From positions 66,408,221 to 66,472,220 of the forward strand of contig NC_134353.1 in assembly GCF_048569485.1 (NCBI RefSeq): DNA of 64,000 bases. Reading direction: 5' to 3'. Below, piece after piece: positions 23,878-36,698 of the stretch. The position numbers were made by a program, and so were the translations under genes. A model generated the notes under the pieces. It searched no databases. It saw nothing but the letters and a program-made list of their open reading frames with translations, and had not been told where the DNA came from. Within the stretch, counting starts at the first letter, position 1. The number at the start of each line of letters is the position of its first letter. Origin of the DNA: Anomaloglossus baeobatrachus. Taxonomy: Eukaryota > Chordata > Amphibia > Anura > Aromobatidae.

Positions 23878-24774
23878 TCATAAGGCCGCCTAGTAAACAA
23901 TGAGGCCTTGTTCATAAAAACGCAGTGAGACATCAACATCAGCAGAGTTGCTGAGCTCAGGAGGATAAACCGAGGATAAAGGAAAATCTTTACTGAACTC
24001 TTAATCTTTCATCCATTTTTAACACCCTAAAATTAACCTTCTTAGTGAAGTCATGCAAGACGAATGCAAACTGCAGAAAACCAGATGTCACAGAAGACAA
24101 CAAGTTGGTCTGGTGATTCAGTCTTCATGGTATTATCTATCTTCCTGTATGGGCTTTTTGTTTCCTTTGAATCTAAATTGTATAAAATGGTATTAAAGAG
24201 TCATAAAAACCTCAAGGGGGAACATTCTCCTAATATACAAATAGGACATCTCCATAGACTTCTACAAAGAGCACAGATGCCGAGAGTGGCTTCTTAATAT
24301 ATGCACTGCAGATTATAGCCGCATGTACATGCAGTAACAGGTCCTAGTACCAGATAATCCAGAAAGTGTGAGAATGTTGCACTTTGTTCTAGAGTCATCA
24401 TTGTCTTTGCGCCTTTTTGTCTAGTTTGTGTTTTGTGCATTTTTTTGTTTGCCCTCACTTTATTATTCCATTTCCCTTTTATTGAAGTCTTTTTTTATTT
24501 TAGAAAAACGTTTGTTTTTTTTGTTTTTTTTTTGCTTCTTTCACACTTAGAAATTCCAGATGCCTTTACCTGGTTCATCAATTGTGACGTTTTTAAAAAG
24601 ATGCAGAATTTGATAATTCAACTCCTGTGCCTTCCTCCCTCCCTCCCCCGATGTATTTTTGAATATTCCAAAATTTGGACACATTTTTTGTGATTTAAGA
24701 AAACAAAAACCAAGTATAGCGGACCACATATTGATATTAATATACATTAACCCCATAATATGCATACAAAAACT

Positions 24775-26385
24775 TGTGAAAAATAGGGGGTATTTATCAT
24801 GTTAGAAGTAAAGTTACAGTACCACAATTGTGAAAAAAGTATATAAATTGTATTATTACAGAAATACAAGTATTAAGATCACATGTGATAACCAGTTAAT
24901 AATTTGACATGTGTCGCGGGCGGAGGAGGGAACGCTGTGCTCACCCACTGCTCGGGTCCGGCTGCTGCTGCTCGGTGGTGGCTCAAGCGGTGGGCCGGAT
25001 CCCGGGGACTCGAGCGGCGCTCCTCGCCCGTGAGTGAAAAGGGGAATGATTTTGGGGATTTATTGTCCGTGACGCCACCCACGGTTGTGGTGAAGTTGTG
25101 ACACCACCGCAGCTCTGGACGGGGATCCCGAAAGCGATGACATGGCGCAGCTTCGATGTTAGTTCTCCCCTCCGTGGGTAGGGGGGTTGGTTGTCCCGGG
25201 GCCCCGGTGAGGGTTTGGGGATGGCAGGCGGGTTACGGGGCCTGGTGAGGTGCAGAGTCGCGGGGGCAGCGCTGTGCCACACGGCACGGTGGTACTCACT
25301 CAGCCAGTAATCCACACAGAGTCTCTGGTCAAACAAACGGCTGGATGGACGGGTCCCACAGGCGGCTGCGGTTGTTCTCCTCCCGGCAAGTTGATGGTGA
25401 CTGCCTTTCCCTGCACCTGTGTTGTGTTTACGGATCCGATGGCTTCCCACCGGTAACCCGCTCCCCAGCTTGGATGGATGCTGAGGGAGCCCCTTTTGCC
25501 CGCAGGCTCTGGCCCTGGGAACTGTAGCCTTGGCGGTGACTGTGTTTCCCTCTACGGTGTGAGCTGTTGCCTTCAATCGGGTCTTGGCTGCTGAGAAACC
25601 CCGGAGGTTCCCTTCGCTAACGGATTTGACCAGTTTTACGGCGACTCCTAGCCTGGTCGGGGTCCGTAGGCCCTGCCGGATGGTGCTGGCTTCTCTTTAC
25701 TTTCCGATCCGGTACCGCCGGGCCACTGCCCGTCCACGGTCCATACGGATTGCTCCAATTAGCCTCTCCTGCAGACGGTCACCACCGTCTGCCAACCTTG
25801 CTGAGTGCCCGGGCCACACACCCGGACACGGTCAGTGTGTTCCTCTACCGCTTCTCTCCACAACTCCGCTCAACTGAATTATTTTCCCGCCTCCAGGACT
25901 GTGAATTCCTCGGTGGGCGGGACCAACCGCCTGGCCCACCCCCTGGTGTGGACATCATCCCCTGGAGGAAGGCAACAAGGATTTTGAGTTTGGCTTCGGT
26001 GTGCCTAGCCAAGGTGTGGGGTGTTTTGGTGTAGTACCTGTGACGACCTGGCTTGTCCAGGGCGCCACACATACATAGTTAAAAAACAAGTCTAAATGAG
26101 ACAGAGAGAGGAAAAAAGAGGTCCCACGGAGGGAGACAGACTACCCCCTGACAAAAGTACTTTTGTCAGGGGGTAGTCTGTCTCCCTCCGTGGTTCCTCT
26201 TTTTCCTCTGTCTCATTTTTTAAACTATGTATATCAAATTATCAAGTGGTTATCACGTGTAATCTTAATACTTGTATTTCTGCAATAATAAAATTTATAT
26301 ACGGTACTTTTTTCACAATTGTGGTACTGTAACTTTACTTCTAACATGATAAATACCCCCTATTTTTCACAAGTTTTTGTATTTT
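24775..26385. mobile_element. Foldback element split by an LTR
   Basis: Removing 24912-26069 leaves a hairpin with arms of about 225 bp and its axis at 26158/26159 (CTGACAAAAGTACTTTTGTC). 24775-24911 mirrors about 26230-26385 ('gggggtatttatcatg' on the left, 'catgataaatacccc' on the right), and 26070-26158 mirrors 26159-26229. No coding capacity; superfamily not recognised. Confidence 0.85.
24912..26069 (-). mobile_element. Solo LTR, subfamily 3 (LTR C)
   Basis: 1,158 bp. Plus-strand ends TGTCGCGGGCGG and CAGGGCGCCACA. Inserted in the left arm of the foldback element. The uninterrupted right arm shows the empty site, and flanks CATG and CATA fit a decayed 4-bp duplication of CATA. Solo LTR fossil. 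Confidence 0.88.
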
Positions 26386-27270
26386 TTGTGATTTGATGCA
26401 AAGTGGTAGAACCAGTATAAGACATGAAGAAAGCCTATTTTTTTTTTTTTTTTACTTTGCACCAATTTGATCAATTGTGTGCGCCATGTTGATAACTTGG
26501 CACCAAAAACAGCAACTAACCCTACAAAACAAAAAAGTAAAAAAAGTGACTACAAAAAAAAAAAAAGCAAAATGATGAATTTGTTGAAGCACAAAGTTCT
26601 AATACAATCACTATTATTTCCAAAGCCTAGGATCAAAAACTTACCATTGCATTTCACACGACTGACTGCGGAGCATTACTATATACCTTGTTTATGAGCT
26701 TTATAGTAAACTATTGGGAACTTCATGATGTCGCAGGACCTAGTAAGCGCCACAGGAGCTCAGGTCACTCGGCCACGGATGCCAGGCGCAGAAGTGAAGA
26801 CTTCCTCACCTGCCACAGAGGACCACGGCACAGCAAACCAAACTGCTCCTCTTTAGAGAGTTAATCGCTTATATGTAGAGAAACCAGAATGGTTTAGCGT
26901 CTTCTACTTTTCCTTTGCGTTAGAGAATTTACCGATTCATCTAAACCCCAGCATTTTCTCCTGCAGTTTGCATAGGTTTCAAAACCAGCATCTTTCATTG
27001 CGTCTAAAACATGTATCTAATGATAGCAAGACCGCTATTACACTGCGCTCACAATTCAGCCACATTCATTTGCCGTGGTATCTTATGTTGCGCCCAAACA
27101 ACAGTCATGTTTATCAATTTGTTCACTTTTTTAAATTGTGTCAAACCGTACACATTTTTTCACATTTTTACAATACAGTGGCAAAATCTATTTGCTGCAA
27201 TGTCTGAAAACTGTGGCAAGCCCCCTCCCTCCCTAAATGTAGCAATGCCGCCACAATGCAGGAATACAAT
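26386..27270. other. Intergenic sequence without recognised genes
   Basis: AT-rich, with an A-run and T-run pair near 26440-26570. No exon, terminal repeat or RNA gene recognised. Confidence 0.5.
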
Positions 27271-27274
27271 TTTG

Positions 27275-27524
27275 GGCAATGTTCACACAGGGTATTTTTG
27301 CGCAGTTTTTTTTTCCCTGCAGCAAAACGTCATCCTTTGCCATGAAATATGATGCAGTTTTGCCGTGTTTTTTTTTGCCACAGTTTTGAAAACTTCCTCA
27401 TAGATTTTTATGGGTGAAAAACAAACTTAAAACCATGGCAAAAACATTTAAAAAAAATGCCATGTTCATTCTTTCAAAAATGGAACAAAAACCGTGGTGG
27501 TTGACAAAATATTCAGGTAAAAAA

Positions 27525-27586
<62 letters not shown>

Positions 27587-27730
27587 CGCAACATTTCTGG
27601 AATTTAATAGACTTTGCTGTAACTGTGAAGGCAGAGTTTTATTAGCATGAATTTGCATAAAACCAAGGCAAAAACCATACAAAAAAAAAACAAAACACGG
27701 CAAAAACACCCCATGTGAACAAGGCTTTAG
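27275..27730. mobile_element. MITE with 'gttcacacagggtat' ends and a TG microsatellite
   Basis: 'aatgttcacacagggtattt' at the left is mirrored by 'acaccccatgtgaacaag' at the right. A (TG)n run occupies 27527-27582. Confidence 0.65.
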
Positions 27731-28444
27731 GTGATTTCTGCGGCAAATCCAATGCATTGCACAGGATAAAGTCCACGTAGAATATCCGCCGCACAAAATC
27801 GGTGTACACTGCAGATTCTTGAAGTCTCATTAACACAACTAATTAGGGCTCACGCACACAACCGATTTTCCCCTGAGTGTTCTCTGTGGTTTTCATGGAT
27901 AGCACTCATACCCAGTGGGTTCTATGGGGTTATGCACATGTCCGATATTTTCCTCGGACCGATATTTCTGCAGAAAAATTTAAAAAAAAAAATGAATCAG
28001 AGACCGGTCTTACTTTGATGCGAGTGATTAGATCAAAAATCGAAAATGCAAATGCAAATCTACGGATCTGAGAAAAAAAAAATAAATAAATATTGGACCA
28101 CACTCTGATGACATCCAAATGTCATCTGACTTTCAAGGATTTGAGTCAGTGGATTATAATTTTTTATTTTTTCCCTATCCTCTGAGAAAAACGGATAACA
28201 TTCAGATCAGAATAATCTGACCCTTTTTCTCAGATGTCGCAAAAACGATCCTGCGACACTACTCTTCAGGCAATTTGCTGCGGAACTGCAGCATAGGCAA
28301 CCCATGTGAATAAACCGTGGTTCTTGTGTGAAAAAGTGCAGGATTGAGGGAGCACAGATATCACCAAGGGGACACAGACAGCACTGGGGGGTAGCACAGA
28401 GCAGTGGAGGGTGGCACACAGGACGGGGGAGGGGGGGCACACAC

Positions 28445-29642
28445 AGTACTAGGGCTGGTACACAGCACCGGGGGAGGCAGGAGGCTCACAGCACCGGGGG
28501 AGGCAGGAGGCTCACAGCATCGGGGGAGGCAGGAGGCTCACAGCACCGGGGGAGGCAGGAGGCTCACAGCACCGGGGGAGGCAGGAGGCTCACAGCACCG
28601 GGGGAGGCAGGAGGCTCACAGCACCGGGGGAGGCAGGAGGCTCACAGCACCGGGAGAGGCAGGAGGCTCACAGCACCGGGAGAGGCAGGAGGCTCACAGC
28701 ACCGGGAGAGGCAGGAGGCTCACAGCACCGGGAGAGGCAGGAGGCTCACAGCACCGCCAGGGGCAGGAGGCTCACAGCACCGCCAGGGGCAGGAGGCTCA
28801 CAGCACCGCCAGGGGCAGGAGGCTCACAGCACCGCCAGGGGCAGGAGGCTCACAGCACCGCCAGGGGCAGGAGGCTCACAGCACCGCCAGGGGCAGGAGG
28901 CTCACAGCACCGCCAGGGGCAGGAGGCTCACAGCACCGGGGGAGGCAGGAGACTCACAGCACCGGGGGAGGCAGGAGACTCACAGCACCGGGGGGGGGCA
29001 GGAAACTCACAGCACCGGGGGGAGGCAGGAGACTCACAGAACCGGGGAGGCAGGAGACTCACAGCACCGGGGGGAGGCAGGAAACTCACAGCACCGGGGG
29101 AGGCAGGAGACTCACAGCACCGGGGGAGGCAGGAGACTCACAGCACCGGGGGGAGGCAGGAAACTCACAGCACCGGGGGAGGCAGGAGACTCACAGCACC
29201 GGGGGAGGCAGGAGACTCACAGCACCGGGGGAGGCAGGAGACTCACAGCACCGGGGGAGGCAGGAGACTCACAGCACCGGGGGGAGGCAGGAAACTCACA
29301 GCACCGGGGGGGGCAGGAAACTCACAGCACCGGGGGGGGGCAGGAAACTCACAGCACCGGGGGGAGGCAGGAGACTCACAGAACCGGGGAGGCAGGAGAC
29401 TCACAGCACCGGGGGGAGGCAGGAAACTCACAGCACCGGGGGGAGGCAGGAGACTCACAGCACCGGGGGGAGGCAGGAGACTCACAGCACCGGGGGAGGC
29501 AGGAGACTCACAGCACCGCCGGAGGAAGGAGACTCACAGCACCGCCGGAGGAAGGAGGCTCACAGCACCGCCGGAGGAAGGAGGCTCACAGCACCGCCGG
29601 AGGAAGGAGGCTCACAGCACCGCCGGAGGAAGGAGGCTCAAA
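28445..29642. repeat. 26-bp minisatellite, about 45 units in blocks
   Basis: Unit 'ggctcacagcaccgggggag' plus 'gcagga'. Variants occur in runs: GGGGGAGG units first, then GGGAGAGG, then seven CGCCAGGGG units (28750-28920), then 'gactcac' units of changing G-run length, and finally CGCCGGAGGAAGG units. The G-run changes shift frame, and long stop-free frames on both strands are a by-product of composition, not evidence of protein. Confidence 0.95.
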
Positions 29643-29928
29643 ACCTGCTGCTCCTTTTCTTCTGTGGGACAGGAGTGCAGTGCATCTCTTACCATGCCTA
29701 GAAAGTACGTCCTGAGGACATAATGGTATTCACACCACACATTGTGATTTAAAAAGCCAACAAGACCGCAGCTGCCGCCCAAGTACTGCGGTCCGCTGGA
29801 ATGGGCCCATGGGCCGCATAAAAAGTCATCGGGGGCCGCATACGGTCCGCGGGCCGGAGATTCCTCCCCTGCTAATGAAATCCCATAGAACCCTATGGTC
29901 CGTCGGAATCAGTTTTTTGCCGGCGTCA

Positions 29929-31058
29929 TGTGACGCCCTGGCCTATCAGGTCGTCACAGGGTATTGTGCAACCTTCCCTTCTGCACAGTATCCACATCCT
30001 CCTTGGTTACGGATCCCTGGCCTTTGGTGTTGCTAAGAACAAGCTAATCAAAATCCTAGAACCACTCTGCACCACACCCATCAGACACACCAATGGACAG
30101 CCTGAAGGGAATAGGGCCTCCCACTTGGGGGGGGGTTAGTTAGGGAGGGTCAGGAGTGTGAGTAGAAGGGAGTTGAGAGAGGTGTAGCGTTTGAGGCGGT
30201 TGGGAGCAGGGCTCCTGGAGACTACTAGGTGGCAGACGTTGGTCTGGGCCTGGTAGGAGCTGGAACCCTGGTCGCAGGGGATCGTGACAAGGGGCACGGA
30301 ACTGCAGAGGAGGGCGGCCTTGTGCCATCTCCGGGCAGGGGCCAGGGCACGACGGGGTACATGGACCCTAGGCCGGGAAGTAGCTTCAAGCGTCCTGGTA
30401 ATTCACCCAAAGAGGACGAAGCCTTCAAGATTCATCCTCCACCCGCTCCAAAATCGGGGTACTAGCACAATGAGGGGGATAGGACTTTCCCAATCCGCAG
30501 TCCAGAAAAATCCCAAGCGTGAACCCTGAGAGCAAGCTCACCCAGTTAGCCACACTGGTGAGCGGGACCCGACTAGGTTTACACTACAGGGGCCAATCAG
30601 TAGAAAGGTGCCAAGGAAAAGGTCACAGGCTAACAAGCAACACCAATGGGCACGGGATCCAAGCGTGCTCCCTCCCTGCTGCAGCGGTGCTCAGAACTTT
30701 GGTTTACAAGTTGTCGGTGTCAGCGTTATTGGACTGAGTGAGAACGTAGTGACCCTTACCTCCTCAACGGTATCCCTCCGCCAGCATCGCCGAGCCCCGG
30801 AGCATCCCCCCTACCCACGGAGGGGTTAAACACCTGGCTGCCATCCCAACGCCACTGGGTGCTCCCATCAGCAGCGGTGGTACTCCAACTTACAACACAC
30901 CGTGGGTGGTGTCACGAACTTTAACTATAAAGTCGCCTGGAAATACCCCCCTTCCCTTTTCATTTTGAGTGCCCGCATGACCCGCGGGTCTGGAGACCCC
31001 TCGAGCCACCGCGGATCCGGATCCGAGCAGTTCCGGCTGCTGACACGGGGGCGGTACA
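29929..31058 (+). mobile_element. Solo LTR, subfamily 1 (LTR K)
   Basis: 1,130 bp, starts TGTGACGCCCTGGCC and ends GGGCGGTACA, with perfect flanks GTCA at 29925-29928 and 31059-31062. Closest relative in the window is 2828-3982. Solo LTR fossil. Confidence 0.88.
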
Positions 31059-31062
31059 GTCA

Positions 31063-32416
<1,354 letters not shown>

Positions 32417-32460
32417 TGTATATATAGAGATATATTATATACAGTATATAAATATATATA

Positions 32461-33608
32461 TGTCGCGGGCAGAGGAGGGGACGCTGCGCTCACCCACTGC
32501 TCGGGTCCGGCTGCTGCTGCTGCTCGGTGGTGGCTCGAGCGGTGGGCCGGATCCCGGGGACTCGAGCGGCGTTCCTCGCCCGTGAGTGAAAGGGGGTGGT
32601 TTGGGTTTAGGGATATTGTCCGTGACGCCACCCACGGTTGTGGTGAGATTGGTGACACCACCGCTGCTCTGGACGGGGGATCCCGGGAGCGATGACAGGG
32701 AGCAGCTTGGATGTTGGTTCTCCCCTCCGTGGGTAGGGGGGTTGGTTGTCCCGGGGCCCGGTGAGGGTTGGGTAGGAATGACAGGCAGGTTACGGGGCCT
32801 GGTGAGGTGCGGGGGCAGCGCTGTGCCGCACGGCACGGTGGTACTCACTCAGCCAATGATGAATGCAAAGTCTCCGGTAAAACAAACGGCTGGATGGACG
32901 GGTCCCACAGACGGCTGCGGTGTTTCGCCTCCCGGCAGGTTGATGGTGACTGCCTTTCCCTGCACCTGTGTTGTGTGACGGTTCCAATGGCTTCCCACCC
33001 GTAACCCGCTCCCCAGCTTGGGTGGATGCTGAGGGAGCCCCTTTTGTCCGCAGGCTCTGGCCCTGGGAACTGTAGCCTTGGCGGTGACTGTGTTTCCCTT
33101 TACGGTTTGAGCTGTCACCTTCGATCGGGACTTCACTGCTGGGAAACCCCGGAGGTTCCCTTCGCTAACGGATTTGACAAATTCAACGGCGACTCCTAGG
33201 TTCGTAAGCCCTGCCGGATGGTGCTGGCTTCTCTTTGCTCGCCGATCCGGTACCGCCGGGCCACCGCCCGTCCACGGTCCTTACGGTTTGCTCCAATAAG
33301 CCTCTCCTGCAGACGGTCACCACCGTCTGCCAACCTTGCTGTTCCGTCCGGGCCACACACCCGGACCACCTTCAGACTCCTCCACTACCACTTTACGTCC
33401 TCTCACTTTCACTTCTCAACTCTGAACTCCTTCCTTTTCCCGCCTCCAGGACTGTGAACTCCTCGGTGGGCGGGACCAACCGCCTGGCCCACCCCTTGGT
33501 GTGGACATCAGCCCCTGGAGGAAGGCAACAAGGATTTTGTGTTTGGCTTCGGTGTGCCTGACCGGGGTGTGGGGTGTGTTGGTGTAGTTCTGTGACGACC
33601 TGGCTTGG
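32461..33608 (-). mobile_element. Solo LTR, subfamily 3 (LTR D)
   Basis: Plus-strand left end TGTCGCGGGCAGAGG follows a TATATA run. It matches 24912-26069 closely throughout, but its far end stops short near 33608. Solo LTR fossil, incomplete at one end. Confidence 0.82.
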
Positions 33609-34339
33609 TAAGTGCCTGTTTTTGACATCAAGTACTGATGAAAGTTTTCTTTTTGTTCCCCCCATATGCAAAAATCTCTGACATCTGTACGAGGCCCAAG
33701 GCTAGGATTACACGCAGTCTTTAGCTGCCACGTTAAGGAAATCACAAGGTCGTATTTTAACAATCACAAGTGACATTTGTAGATGTGGTCGTGTTACTAC
33801 ACGCAGAGGGATTCAATCGTTACACCACAGTGATTAAAGGGAAAACAAATCCAAGTCTACTGGTTTTTGGTTATGGAAAGCAAATAATTAGTTCAATGTA
33901 TGTGCAACTACAACTATGTAAAACACATTGATATTCCAGCACCAAGAATTAAAAAGATGTGGAATTATATAGAAAGCATAGGATGGATAAACACTAGGTC
34001 AGACATTACGCCAGCGCAGCTGCATCGGGGCCCAGAGGTGGACTCCAGCAACTATTTCAGATGGATGTGCACATGCTCGGCCGCACATACATCCGTAATG
34101 TATTGTGGCGCAGGGAACCCGTTGGCTTCCTGTGCTGAAAAAAAAAAATATACACCACCAACCCATCAGCTGATGTCATTGTACCCGAGACTATGGAATA
34201 TGACAAAACATGACACTGACATCATGCGTTGATGTCACTTGCAAACCTCGGCTGCGGCTGTGGAAGAGGACGCCGATTGGCGTGGGCTCGGAGGAATGGG
34301 GGAAGAATTGATTTTTTGTTTGATGTAGGACAAAACGGG

Positions 34340-34508
34340 GCACTTTATATCAGGGATGGACCAGGGATGGGGCACAATATCCAAGGCATAAACCCAAGAT
34401 GAGGCACAATATCCAAGGCATGGACCCGAGATGCGGCACATTATAGCAAATAGTCCGGAGATGGGGCACATTATAGCAGGCATGGACCGGGGATTGGGTA
34501 CATTAAAA
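34340..34508. repeat. Short degenerate minisatellite
   Basis: Five or six units of about 33 bp ('ggcatggaccggggatgggg' plus 'cacattatagca'). The LINE at 34521 inserted at its right edge; a trace continues at 40721-40745. Confidence 0.75.
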
Positions 34509-34633
34509 CTAGGCAGAGACGGGGGGCGTGTCCAGGATGCTGAGCTGAGTGGACGTGGGGAAGAGGAGCTCCTGTTGACCCTCAGCTAAATTAGCACTTA
34601 TCATAAGCACAAACCTACTCACCGGCTCTCAGG

Positions 34634-36040
34634 ATGGGACCACGGAGGATTAAACCGTCGCAGCAGGCATCGTTGGCCCCCCCGCTGCACACCACGGCGC
34701 TGGATACTTTCTTGGGCCTGGAACATGGTCCAGGGGAGGCCCAGACGCCATCTTTCCAGGAGCATGGAGGGGAAATGGAGGCACTTGCCCGGCCTGCTAA
34801 GCAGCAAGAGAAGGAGGAGTGGGTGAGCGGGGACACAGGGGAAAGTGGAGGAATCTCTGCAGCAGTTCCAACAGGGAATGCCTTGGCTCAGCAGCCCTGC
34901 ACTGCATCGGATCCTCAGGCACAGCAGCAGCAGGCCCAGGAGCACATAGTGGCTGTGGGAGATAAGGTGGAGGTCGGGGGGCAGCCCTCCCCACTGCCAG
35001 GAGAAGAAGGGACTGCAGCTACAGCTGGTAATATCAGGGAACAGAGCAGCCTGCTTCCCCCCTCTGGGCCTCGGTGTGGAGATCAGCTTCCCCAGCACCA
35101 GACTAAAACTCCAGCGTCTATTACTGCAGGTGCTCACCTTAAAGGGCCAGACACCTTCTATAAGGACATGCATGATTTCATAAGTAAACTTCCTTCTAAA
35201 GAGGACTTTCAATGCCTCATACGTGAGGTTAAAGCAACTTGCAGGTCAGAAATAGCTGAAGTGAGGAGAGATTTGCAGCAATTGTCTGGCAGAATTGAAT
35301 CCCTGGAGGAAGAGCATGACATCACCAGATCCCATGTATCCGAATTACACAAACTGGCAACATCGCAACAAAAAATAATGGAGGATATGCAGTCTCACAT
35401 AGAGGATCTCGACAACAGAGGACGCCGTTGCAATGTCCGTGTGAGGGGGGTCCCAGAGTCAGATGGGCCCGAGGACACAAACTCCATACTACAATCCATC
35501 TTTAATGAAGTGTTGGACGCTCCCCCTTCTAACATCATCAAGCTGGACAGGGCACACAGGGCTTTACAGCCGAAGAATTTATCCACCCAACCCCGGGACA
35601 TCATTTGTTGCATTCACGACTTCTCCACCAAAGAACTGATCATGGCTAAGGCTAGAATGAGGCGCACGGCACCTGTGTTCAATGGCAAGGAAATCCAGCT
35701 TTTCCCGGATCTTTCTCGCATCACACTCCAGAAAAGGCGGCACCTCAAACCCCTCCTCACGAGCCTGAAGGAGCACCAGGTTCCATACCGCTGGGGTTAT
35801 CCGTTTGCACTAACAGCGCGCAGAGGGGGTAAATCGGCGACCCTTCGCACTCCAGCAGATACCACTCTGTTCTGTGAAGCACTGGACATTCCAGCGGTCT
35901 GTATCCCAGATTGGGACTTGCAAAGGTTGGAAGGGCCGCCCCCTCCCGTGTGGTCCAAGGTGAGGGGTGGAGGGCGTGGGGCTTTGGGGGGGAGAGGAGG
36001 TAGGGGCCGCGGGTCGCCCCCCTCCCCGGCTCACCGTTGA
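34634..36040 (+). CDS. LINE ORF1 protein (L1 ORF1p-like)
   Basis: 468 aa, uninterrupted. The N-terminal 170 residues are low-complexity and rich in Pro, Gln and Ala. A coiled coil runs about 200-262. The L1-type motif EDLDNRGRRCNVRVRGVPE is at 257-275 (compare ENRSRRNNIRIDGIPE in L1), starting an RRM-like domain (about 265-350). A C-terminal domain follows (about 355-420, IQLFPDLS then RRHLKPLL). The tail is RGG-rich (443-460), which is less usual for L1. Expected role: trimeric RNA-binding chaperone that packages the LINE transcript. The start is the first ATG, 113 bp into the element. Confidence 0.9.
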   Translation: MGPRRIKPSQQASLAPPLHTTALDTFLGLEHGPGEAQTPSFQEHGGEMEALARPAKQQEKEEWVSGDTGESGGISAAVPTGNALAQQPCTASDPQAQQQQAQEHIVAVGDKVEVGGQPSPLPGEEGTAATAGNIREQSSLLPPSGPRCGDQLPQHQTKTPASITAGAHLKGPDTFYKDMHDFISKLPSKEDFQCLIREVKATCRSEIAEVRRDLQQLSGRIESLEEEHDITRSHVSELHKLATSQQKIMEDMQSHIEDLDNRGRRCNVRVRGVPESDGPEDTNSILQSIFNEVLDAPPSNIIKLDRAHRALQPKNLSTQPRDIICCIHDFSTKELIMAKARMRRTAPVFNGKEIQLFPDLSRITLQKRRHLKPLLTSLKEHQVPYRWGYPFALTARRGGKSATLRTPADTTLFCEALDIPAVCIPDWDLQRLEGPPPPVWSKVRGGGRGALGGRGGRGRGSPPSPAHR

Positions 36041-36698
36041 GGACACTTCTTAACCTGGTTGGTGCCTATTTCTTATACCCTCTGAGTTCCAGTGGCTGAG
36101 CATGCTTTGTGATACTGTGACTCTCTCTACAGCAAGCCTCTGACTGTCCATTGTGTCATCTGCGGCCTTCTGGGTCTGTTGAGCTGCATAAGGGGGGGGG
36201 GCTGTAGCCACAATGATGCCGTGGGTGGTAGGGGGGTTGGCGGGAGCCCGGTCCCCTTACTTGGAGTTAGTGGTTGAGGTTTTTTGTTTTGTTTTTTTTC
36301 CCCTTGTTTCCTTTTGGCACGGGCCCGTGCCCACTGGACTGACCCCCGTGGGAGGGCTACTGGGGAGTGAGGTGGGTGGCTCTCTTAGCTCAGACGGGTT
36401 GGGGAACCTCCCTCTAGGTCTCTCCCTTCCGGGTTGACCCCCCGGGAATCTATGCCTAAGGTTTATGCATTTTGGTTAATGTTCTTAATTCATGTTCATT
36501 TCTATGTTTGTCCTTGTCTTCCCCCCTCCCCGATGTTTTTTCCTTATGTGTCCTTTCAGGTACCACCCCTTCTAGAGTCCCTGGGAGCTGCGGCCCTTTG
36601 TCGTATGGACCATCTCCTCTGGCCGGCTTCACAGGGGAAGTCATGCCCCCGACGGTATAGGTGTGCCATTAGCTTTTTCTTACTTCTAAGTTTTAGAC
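36041..36698 (+). other. LINE inter-ORF region
   Basis: 658 bp between ORF1 and ORF2, T-rich with long G runs. Much longer than in mammalian L1. No conserved reading frame. It could hold an internal initiation signal for ORF2, but nothing in the sequence shows this. Confidence 0.6.

Noticed and set aside
24064-24765. Small hydrophobic reading frames as a possible membrane protein gene
   Set aside because: T-rich composition explains them; no splice context, start context or family resemblance.
28328-29723. 440-460-aa repetitive reading frames
   Set aside because: Two plus-strand frames and a minus-strand frame are open at once across a 26-bp minisatellite; G-run length changes would shift any real frame.
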